Positions 35,169 to 42,128 of a stretch of 64,000 bases of DNA are shown piece after piece. The notes below the pieces were generated by a model. It was not told the DNA's origin. It saw only the letters and a list, made by a program, of their open reading frames with translations, and ran no database searches. The DNA is from Asticcacaulis sp. AC402 (GTDB lineage: Bacteria > Pseudomonadota > Alphaproteobacteria > Caulobacterales > Caulobacteraceae). The translations under genes were made by a program, and so were the position numbers. The stretch covers positions 62,001-126,000 of the forward strand of contig NZ_AWGC01000009.1 of assembly GCF_000495835.1 (NCBI RefSeq), read 5' to 3'. Each line of letters starts with the position of its first letter. Position 1 is the first letter of the stretch.

Positions 35169-36005
35169 TTACAGCTCCGCCTGCACGGTGAGTTGCAGCA
35201 GATCCCGCCAGAACAACCCCTTCGCCAACGGCTGCTTCAACAGGAAACTAGCCGGATAGCTGGCCATGGACGGTACATTCGGATCGCCATGATAGCCGAC
35301 GACACGCCCACGCAGCTCGCTCAAACGCTGATCCAGGTTCAAGACCACCGACACGGCGCCGGCGCCCAACAGCAGGATGGCTTTGGGCGACGCCAACCGA
35401 ATCAGGGCCTGCATGAAAGGCGTCGTCAGCGAAATATCTTCGGCCATCAAAGGCCGCCCGCCGGCTGGGCGCCAGAAGACGCATGGCGTCAGCAGGGCGC
35501 GGTCCTTGACACCCGCCGCCTGCAAGGCCGCATCGATCAAGGCGCCGGGTTTACCGGCAAACGCCTGGCCAGAGAGATCCTCTTCGGCATCGGGGCACTC
35601 GCCGACCACGATCAGGTCGGGGGTGTCGCTGCCGCGAAACCGCACCAGCTGCGTGGCACCTTCGTGGCGCATAGGCATATGCTGGAACGCCTCCAGTTCG
35701 GCATAGAGCTCATCCAGCGAGCGCGCGGCGGCGGCGCGCTGCTTGGCTTCATGTAACACGGTACCGATATCCAGCCCGGTAAGGTTTTGCGGCTTGAGCG
35801 CATTGACGGCCCCGCCTTGCGGCCCCGAAGCCACAGGGGTCACACGAATTTGCGTGACTGCCGCAGCGGCACGCGGATTTGGTGATTTATTTTCGCTGAG
35901 AGTCCGATTAAGAGGCGCATTCGCGTAGGACTCTTCCAACTCATGGTCGATGAGAAAGCCGAGGTAGCTCTCTAGTTCCTTGGTTAGATCGTCGGACGGG
36001 AACAT
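35169..36005 (-). CDS. Uracil-DNA glycosylase-like protein (family 4/5 fold) with altered active site
   Basis: A 278-residue protein. Residues about 120-275 follow the family-4 UDG fold: IVVGECPDAEEDLSGQAFAGKPG, FWRPAGGRP, APKAILLLGAGA-type strand and SYPASFLLKQPLAKGLFWRDLL. Against the family pattern, GEAPG reads GECPD, the His of the HPAYLL motif is Tyr, and the first iron-sulfur cysteine region reads FQHMPMR. The N-terminal 85 residues are a linker-like extension. I infer a non-canonical or inactive glycosylase. It is divergent from the ETF-QO gene, a pairing I recall in other alphaproteobacteria. Confidence 0.85.
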   Translation of the reverse strand: MFPSDDLTKELESYLGFLIDHELEESYANAPLNRTLSENKSPNPRAAAAVTQIRVTPVASGPQGGAVNALKPQNLTGLDIGTVLHEAKQRAAAARSLDELYAELEAFQHMPMRHEGATQLVRFRGSDTPDLIVVGECPDAEEDLSGQAFAGKPGALIDAALQAAGVKDRALLTPCVFWRPAGGRPLMAEDISLTTPFMQALIRLASPKAILLLGAGAVSVVLNLDQRLSELRGRVVGYHGDPNVPSMASYPASFLLKQPLAKGLFWRDLLQLTVQAEL

Positions 36006-36113
36006 GTGGGGCCTTCAAAAACGCGCAACCTGTCATAGCGGGCTGCGCGCCTGAGTTCAAAACAAAACGGGGAGCCCCCTAACGGGGTAACCCGTCGGGA
36101 GGTAGAACAGATT

Positions 36114-37796
36114 ATGGTCGATATGCCGGTTGAACGCGAGGCGATGGAATATGATGTGGTCATCGTCGGAGGAGGTCCGGCTGGACTGTCTGCGGCTATC
36201 CGGCTGAAGCAGCAGGCTGCCAAAGCCGGCATCGAGGTCACCGTCGCCGTGCTGGAAAAAGGTTCGGAGATCGGCGCCCACATCCTGTCGGGCGCGGTGT
36301 TCGACACCTCTGGGCTGGCGAAACTCTTTCCCAACTGGAAGGACCTTGGTGCGCCGCTTGACACCAAGGTGTCAGACGACAAGTTCATTTATCTGGGTCC
36401 ACAGGGCGCGCTCGATATCTCGTCGCTGCCCATGCCGGGCTATATGAGCAACCACGGCTGTTATGTCGGCTCGCTGGGCAATCTGACGCGTTGGCTGGCC
36501 GAACAAGCGGAAGGGGCGGGCGTCGAAATCTATCCCGGTATGGCCTGTTCTGAGGTCCTGTATGACGAGGACGGCGCTGTAAAGGGCGTGGTCGCCGGTG
36601 TCGCCGGCGTAAGCCGCGACGGCCACCATAAACCGGACCATGTGCCCGGTATGGACCTGCTGGCAAAATATACCTTCTTCGCCGAAGGCGCGCGCGGTTC
36701 ACTGTCGCAGCAGGTCATCCGCAAGTTCGAACTCGATGCCCAGGCCGACGTGCAGAAGTATGGCATAGGCATCAAGGAACTGTGGAAGGTCCAGCCTTCA
36801 AAGTTCAAACCGGGTCTGGTCCAGCACACTCTGGGCTGGCCGCTGGATGAAAAGACGGGCGGCGGCTCGTTCATGTATCACTTCGGCGATCACTATGTGT
36901 CGATCGGCTTCGTGGTCCATCTCAACTACCAGAACCCCTATATCTCGCCCTATGACGAGTTCCAGCGTTTGAAGCATCATCCGGTGATCGCCGAGGTTCT
37001 GGAAGGCGGCCAGCGCGTCGCCTACGGCGCCCGCGCTATCAGCGAAGGTGGCTATCAGTCGGTGCCGAAACTGGTCTTCCCGGGGGGCGCTTTGATCGGC
37101 TGCTCGGCTGGGTTCGTTAACGTGCCACGGATCAAGGGCTCGCACAACGCTATCAAGAGCGGCATCCTGGCAGCCGATGCAGCGGTCAAGTCCCTGGCCT
37201 CGGGCACACCGGCGCGGACCCTGGACGGTTATCAGACGGCGTATGACCATTCCGATATCAGGCGCGAACTGAAGCTGGTGCGCAACGTCAAGCCGCTGCT
37301 CAGCCGCCTCGGCACGACCTTAGGCACGGTTGTCGGCGGCATGGAGATGTTTGTCACCAACCTGCTGGGCGGGTTCAGCCTGTTCAGTGGTTCGGGCACC
37401 TTGAAGCACGGCAAGTCGGACGCCCATTCGATCAAGCCTGCGGCGGAGTTCAAGCCGATCAAGTATCCCAAGCCTGACGGCGTGCTGTCGTTCGACAAGC
37501 TGTCGTCGGTGTTTATCTCCTCAACCAATCATGAGGAGGATCAGCCGGTTCACCTGGTGCTGAAGGACCCACATATCCCGATCGACATCAACCTGGCCAA
37601 GTATGCGGAACCGGCCCAGCGCTATTGCCCCGCCGGGGTGTATGAGATCGTCGGGCAAGATATCGGTAAGCCGCGGCTGCAGATCAACGCCCAGAACTGC
37701 GTCCACTGCAAAACGTGCGACATTAAGGACCCGACCGGCAATATCGTCTGGGTCACGCCCGAAGGTGGTGGCGGCCCGAACTATCCGAACATGTAA
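36114..37796 (+). CDS. Electron transfer flavoprotein-ubiquinone oxidoreductase
   Basis: Passes electrons from ETF (fatty-acid and amino-acid dehydrogenation) to ubiquinone at the inner membrane. The 560-residue product has the FAD dinucleotide fold VVIVGGGPAGLSAAIRL (about 15-31), the quinone-binding/GxGG middle (LIGCSAGFVNVPRIKGSH), and a C-terminal ferredoxin-like 4Fe-4S region with cysteines in RYCPAG and NCVHCKTCD, ending GGGGPNYPNM. Length and domain order are those of bacterial and mitochondrial ETF-QO. GGAGGT lies 13 bases upstream of the ATG; a second ATG at 36123 is possible. Confidence 0.97.
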   Translation: MVDMPVEREAMEYDVVIVGGGPAGLSAAIRLKQQAAKAGIEVTVAVLEKGSEIGAHILSGAVFDTSGLAKLFPNWKDLGAPLDTKVSDDKFIYLGPQGALDISSLPMPGYMSNHGCYVGSLGNLTRWLAEQAEGAGVEIYPGMACSEVLYDEDGAVKGVVAGVAGVSRDGHHKPDHVPGMDLLAKYTFFAEGARGSLSQQVIRKFELDAQADVQKYGIGIKELWKVQPSKFKPGLVQHTLGWPLDEKTGGGSFMYHFGDHYVSIGFVVHLNYQNPYISPYDEFQRLKHHPVIAEVLEGGQRVAYGARAISEGGYQSVPKLVFPGGALIGCSAGFVNVPRIKGSHNAIKSGILAADAAVKSLASGTPARTLDGYQTAYDHSDIRRELKLVRNVKPLLSRLGTTLGTVVGGMEMFVTNLLGGFSLFSGSGTLKHGKSDAHSIKPAAEFKPIKYPKPDGVLSFDKLSSVFISSTNHEEDQPVHLVLKDPHIPIDINLAKYAEPAQRYCPAGVYEIVGQDIGKPRLQINAQNCVHCKTCDIKDPTGNIVWVTPEGGGGPNYPNM

Positions 37797-37969
37797 CGGT
37801 TTCTTCTCTTTCCGTTCCCGTTTCCGGTGGGGGGCGAGGTCAGAGCAAGGTGAGGCCGATTGGGTGAGGGGCCTTTGCAAACTGAGTTTAACCGAAATTA
37901 AGCCGTTGGCGGTTATGTCTGGTTCCCAAGGGTGCGCTGAATGGCGCCCCACCGGGAAATCAGAAAGCC

Positions 37970-39454
37970 ATGGCACCGACGCGTAAAACGTCCTCGCTTT
38001 TTAAAACCAAACACGATTCCAGGCGCGGTCCCGACGACCGCCGTCTCGTCAGTCTCGGCCTGCGCTGGGAAGTGGCCTTTCAGTTGCGCATGCATTCGGG
38101 CGACAACACAGCCCAACTTTTCGACTGGATGGCGGTGCCCGCCCAGGGACTGATCGAAATCCTGCGCAAGGATTTCGACGTCTTTGCTCCGGAGCAACTT
38201 TATCTGGTCGACACGGCGCAAGGCTCCCTGGTCGCTGACCGTGGTACCGGCGTGCGCTTCCACCATAGCTTCGCCCATCCGGCCCACTATCTGGCCGACT
38301 ATGCCGCCTTCATCGCGCGTTTTCGCCACCTGGCGGCGCGCTTTCGTGAACAGGCCCGCACCGAAGCCGTCACCTATGTCCGCCGCGACCTGAGCGAGGC
38401 CCAGGCCGTGGATCTGGAAAAGGCTTATTTCGAGCGCTTTCCCAATACCGATGCGCAGTTCCTGTATCTCAACGACCGGATAGCGCCGTTCGCGACGCCG
38501 AATGGCCAGGGTGTGTTCTTTTCTCCCGAAACCCATTTCGGCGACCCAGCGGCCTGGGCCGACCTGCTTAGCGAAGAAAAACTGATCGGCGAGCCTTACC
38601 GCTTGTCGCCGCTGGATATCCTGGCGACCGAACCGGAAGGCCGCAGCCTGATGCGGCTGCGCGGTCTGACGATCGATCAGTTGGAAATCGCCATGGAGGT
38701 CAATCCCGACAATCCGGGCTTTCCGTATGAATTGGGGAAACAGTATCGCCTGGACGGGCAACTGGTCGAGGCTGAGGCAGCGATCGAAGTCGCCTTGCGG
38801 CGGTCACCCGATCATCCCGTGCTGCGCCGTGAAAGCCTGGCCATACGACGCGCTGCCAACCGCATGGGAGAGCGTGCCTATGCCGATGCCCTGCTCGAAC
38901 TGGGCGCCCATGACGATGCCGATGCCATCCTGATGGCGGCCGATGCCTTGGGCGCCTTGCAGGACTATGACGCGGCAGCCGCGGCTTACGGCCGTTATCT
39001 CGCCATTCATCCGATGGATGCAACTGCCTGTTTCGGCAAGGCGGCCTGTTTACGCCGGTTGAACCGGTTCAGCGAAGCCGAGATGGCGGTAACCCTGTGC
39101 CTGCAACTGGCGCCGGACCTGGCGCGCGCCCATGTGCTGCGGTCGCAGATCCTGCTGGCCATGAGTCGGCACTGGGATTCGATTGCAGCTGCCCAACGGG
39201 CGTGCAAGAGCGATCGGTCGCCGCGTGGCTTGTACAATCTGGCGGCGGTCTATGAATCGCTGCAGCAGATGGAAAAGGCGGTCGAGACCTATGAAGAAAT
39301 CGAGCGTCTGGGCACTTCGGTCAACGCCAAAGCGGTCGAGCGGTTGCGGCAACTTCGGGGCGAACCGGTCGTGGCAGCCAATGCCGAGCCCCTGGATCCA
39401 GCGGCCAAGCCGGCGAGTCGCACCTGGGGCAAGCGGGTCTTCGGGGCGCGGTAG
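37970..39454 (+). CDS. DUF1796-like papain-fold domain fused to TPR repeats
   Basis: A 494-residue protein. The N-terminal ~220 residues resemble DUF1796, a predicted papain-like cysteine peptidase domain: VSLGLRWEVAFQLR, then LFDWMAVPAQGL and FHHSFAHP. In that family a Cys follows SLGxx; here the position is Trp. The C-terminal half (about 235-460) is a run of TPR-like helix pairs (PYELGKQYRLDGQLVEAEAAI, AAAAYGRYLAIHPMDATACFG, GLYNLAAVYESLQQMEKAVETYEE). No signal peptide. Probably a scaffold or surface-glycan-associated protein; function unknown. Confidence 0.75.
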   Translation: MAPTRKTSSLFKTKHDSRRGPDDRRLVSLGLRWEVAFQLRMHSGDNTAQLFDWMAVPAQGLIEILRKDFDVFAPEQLYLVDTAQGSLVADRGTGVRFHHSFAHPAHYLADYAAFIARFRHLAARFREQARTEAVTYVRRDLSEAQAVDLEKAYFERFPNTDAQFLYLNDRIAPFATPNGQGVFFSPETHFGDPAAWADLLSEEKLIGEPYRLSPLDILATEPEGRSLMRLRGLTIDQLEIAMEVNPDNPGFPYELGKQYRLDGQLVEAEAAIEVALRRSPDHPVLRRESLAIRRAANRMGERAYADALLELGAHDDADAILMAADALGALQDYDAAAAAYGRYLAIHPMDATACFGKAACLRRLNRFSEAEMAVTLCLQLAPDLARAHVLRSQILLAMSRHWDSIAAAQRACKSDRSPRGLYNLAAVYESLQQMEKAVETYEEIERLGTSVNAKAVERLRQLRGEPVVAANAEPLDPAAKPASRTWGKRVFGAR

Positions 39455-39565
39455 ACTTTTTACGATGCGGGGTACTTCGAGACTACGACGGCCCTCCGTC
39501 TCGACGCGCCGCACCCTGCGGGCTTGCTTGCTCGCCTCCTCGCCCGCGAACGAGGAAGGATGATC

Positions 39566-40366
39566 TTACGACTTCTTCCGCAGTTTTTCTACCGCCGCGG
39601 TCATCGCCGGGATATTGGTGCCGTTGTACGGCTCGCCATCGATGATGAAGGTCGGCGTCCCGGTTATGGCTAAATCGTCGCCCAACACCAGAGTTTCGGT
39701 GATGTAGTTCTGGATGTCCTCGGACGACATCCTCGCCTGGATCGTCTGCGGGTTCAACCCGGCCTTAGCCAGGACGGCGTGCGCCTCCGCCTCGCTGTCG
39801 ACGCCGCCGCTCATAAAGGCGTAGTGCACAGCCTCGTACTTGCCGGCTTCCGCTGCTGCCAGGGCATAGGCCGCCAAGGGTCGCGAATTCTTGCTGATCA
39901 CCGGATACTCTTTGATGATGATCGCCACGTCCGGGTTGGCCTCCAGGAAGGCCTTCACCAGCGGTGCACCGGAACGACAGTAGGTGCAGTTGTAATCCAG
40001 GAATTCGACGATCTTGATCGGCGCAGCCGGATTGCCGAGGATCGGGTCCATCTTGCTGCCGTACAGGGTCGTCTTCAGGCTTTCCGCCCGCGCCTTGAGC
40101 GCCTCGCGAGTCTTGGTGGCGACGGCGGCATCGGCCTGGGCCTGAAGCTTTTCGCTGGCTGCCTGCAGCATGGCCGGCCGCTCCAGCAAGCCTTGCTGAG
40201 TCTGCCACGCCTGGACTTGCGGCAGGACATAGGGCGCGCCCGCCAGGATGACAGCAAACACTGCCAGGCCAGTGGTGATGTGGCCCTGGATGTCGCGCCA
40301 GCCGCCGTAAGAGGACTGAGACGAGGATTCTGGCATCGGCAATTCAGGTTCGGACACGTAAAACAC
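39566..40366 (-). CDS. DsbA/Com1-like thiol-disulfide oxidoreductase, membrane anchored
   Basis: A 266-residue protein with a cytoplasmic N-terminus, one membrane helix (about 29-50) and a helical linker. The thioredoxin-fold domain follows, with active site CTYC (in FLDYNCTYCRSGAPL, about 127) and the cis-Pro loop GTPTFIIDG. It likely oxidises or isomerises disulfides of exported proteins. The gene lies 10 bp after the M48 protease gene on the same strand, so the two form a periplasmic quality-control pair. Confidence 0.94.
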   Translation of the reverse strand: MFYVSEPELPMPESSSQSSYGGWRDIQGHITTGLAVFAVILAGAPYVLPQVQAWQTQQGLLERPAMLQAASEKLQAQADAAVATKTREALKARAESLKTTLYGSKMDPILGNPAAPIKIVEFLDYNCTYCRSGAPLVKAFLEANPDVAIIIKEYPVISKNSRPLAAYALAAAEAGKYEAVHYAFMSGGVDSEAEAHAVLAKAGLNPQTIQARMSSEDIQNYITETLVLGDDLAITGTPTFIIDGEPYNGTNIPAMTAAVEKLRKKS

Positions 40367-40375
40367 TTTCGGGGG

Positions 40376-41785
40376 TTAGGGACGGCGCTTGGTTTCGCCT
40401 TCGACCGGGTTGATGCCCATTTCGGATGAAGTCACCATGACCAGGTCGCGGGCGCGGCGAAATTCCGGCGAGGTCGTAGGGAAAAATTTCTGAGCGCGCA
40501 CGGCTGTTGTTCGCGCACCTTCATAGTCACCGTTGTAGAACTGAGCCTCGGCTGTAGCCAGCCGCGCCATCCCGGGCTGGTTCAGCGAGTCATAGGCCTG
40601 CGCCAGTTGCGACCAGGTGAAGCTGTTGTCCTCTTCGTACTTCAACGACTCGCGCAGCACGACGACGGCCTGATCCAGGTTCTCCTTGTCGCCGATGGCG
40701 ATCAGGGTTTGGCCAAGGTTCAAGTGCAGAAGGGGCGCCTGCGGCATCAGTTGGACCGATTTCAGATGTTCTGGCTTCGCCAGGACGGCACGGCCGGTCT
40801 CGAAATAGATCTGTCCCTTCAACTCATGGAGATACGCGTTGTCTGGCTGCTCAGTGATGAGCGTATCGAGATCGGTCAGGGCCTTGTCCCAGTTGCCCTG
40901 CTTGTAGGTGGCGATAACCCGGGCGTAGCGCGCCGGATAGGAGGTGTCGCTTTCGGGATAGGTGCGGAAGGTCTTGACCGGGTCTTCCATGAAGCCGGCC
41001 AGCTTGGCCTGGACGATCTTGAACGCCTCCACGACTTCGGGCGGATCGACCTCGCCATAGTGCGACTGGCGCTTGGCCAGGCTGGTGATCGATTGAATGC
41101 GTTCACGCGACAACGGGTGGGTGCGGAAAAAGGCGTAGCGCTCGGCGTTCGAGAAAGTCTCGACATTGCGGAAATTGTAGAAGAAGTCGACCAGACCCTT
41201 GCCGGACATGCCGGCCTTCTCCAGCGCTTTGATGCCGGCGACGTCGGCAGCGGACTCCTGCGTTTGCATGTACCGAAGGGCGTTCAATGTGCCAAAGGTG
41301 CCGGAGCTGCCAATAATGCCCATGGCGCCGTCGGGGGAGCCGGCCAGGGCTGCGACGATGCCGAGGCCCAGCGCGATGGCCATTGGAGCCCGCGCGGCGC
41401 GCTCGATCTCGTCGGTGCGCATCATGTGGCCGCCGGACAGGTGGCCGGTTTCGTGGGCAATGACGCCGAACAACTCGTTGGGGGTCTTGGCTTCCAGGAT
41501 CAGGCCGGTGTTCAGCCCCATGCGCAGGCGGAAAGTAGCGAAGGCGTTCAGATCGTCGCTGGCCACCAGCAGATACTGGACGCGGTCGGCATCGAGGCCG
41601 GCGGCCTCGAGGATCGGCCGGGTACGGTCATGCAGAAAGCGTTCGACCTCGGTGTCGCGGATGACGCTTTGGGCGTGGGCAGCGGCCGACGCGGCCAGCA
41701 TGGCAAGTCCGGCAGCAATGCCTGTCGCGGCTTTCAGCAGGCGCCGGGCCAGGGACGTGTGAGATGGTTTGTCGTGCATAGGCAT
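40376..41785 (-). CDS. M48-family periplasmic metalloprotease with TPR tail (BepA-like)
   Basis: From ATG 41785 a 469-residue protein: signal peptide (about 1-38, AAAHA), then the M48 peptidase domain with zinc motif HETGH in LFGVIAHETGHLSGGH and the third ligand Glu in ESAADVAG, and a C-terminal TPR-like half (about 230-455). BepA-type proteins degrade or chaperone outer membrane proteins. The frame runs on to 41947 but that part translates the intergenic repeat and is rejected. It is the first gene of a pair with the DsbA-like gene. Confidence 0.93.
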   Translation of the reverse strand: MPMHDKPSHTSLARRLLKAATGIAAGLAMLAASAAAHAQSVIRDTEVERFLHDRTRPILEAAGLDADRVQYLLVASDDLNAFATFRLRMGLNTGLILEAKTPNELFGVIAHETGHLSGGHMMRTDEIERAARAPMAIALGLGIVAALAGSPDGAMGIIGSSGTFGTLNALRYMQTQESAADVAGIKALEKAGMSGKGLVDFFYNFRNVETFSNAERYAFFRTHPLSRERIQSITSLAKRQSHYGEVDPPEVVEAFKIVQAKLAGFMEDPVKTFRTYPESDTSYPARYARVIATYKQGNWDKALTDLDTLITEQPDNAYLHELKGQIYFETGRAVLAKPEHLKSVQLMPQAPLLHLNLGQTLIAIGDKENLDQAVVVLRESLKYEEDNSFTWSQLAQAYDSLNQPGMARLATAEAQFYNGDYEGARTTAVRAQKFFPTTSPEFRRARDLVMVTSSEMGINPVEGETKRRP

Positions 41786-41843
41786 AGACCCCGAGAACGC
41801 GCACTTTAGATAGGCATCAAGCGTGACAAATCTAAGGCCTGTA

Positions 41844-42126
41844 CTTGAACCCTGAATGAATAAGAACCACGAATTCATGGGACTCTCCAACCGCCGCGAA
41901 GCAGCACCATCTTGAAGTTGGAACCACGGATAACGTCGGATGAACACGCATGAAAAAGTGCCGGCGCTTGAAACCTCGGACCGGGCTGTTCTTGACAGAA
42001 GAGTTAAGAATATTCGCGTCTATTCGCCATCATTCGCGGTCTCAAACTTGCCTTGATTCTGCTTCGCGGGAAGTTCGGGATGGAAACGGATATCCATGTT
42101 TATCTGTGTCCATCCCTGGTTCAGAA
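41844..42126. repeat. Nested inverted repeat downstream of rne
   Basis: Outer left arm near 41919 (GGAACCACGGATAA, GGATGAACACGCATG) and outer right arm near 42080-42124 (GGATATCCATGTTTATCTGTG, CCTGGTTCAG). An inner right arm at 42008-42046 (TATTCGCGTC, CATTCGCGGTCTCAAAC) faces a degraded inner left arm (CTTGAAACCTCGG). A further fragment (TTGAACCCTGAATGAATAAG) starts at 41847. The block fills the 343-bp gap between the M48 gene and the rne stop and ends about 3 bases from that stop. Confidence 0.75.
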
Positions 42127-42128
42127 CC

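Noticed and set aside
40376-41947. N-terminal extension of the M48 protease beyond 41785
   Set aside because: The extra residues (FIRRYPWFQ and following) are translation of the intergenic repeat and would mask the signal peptide.
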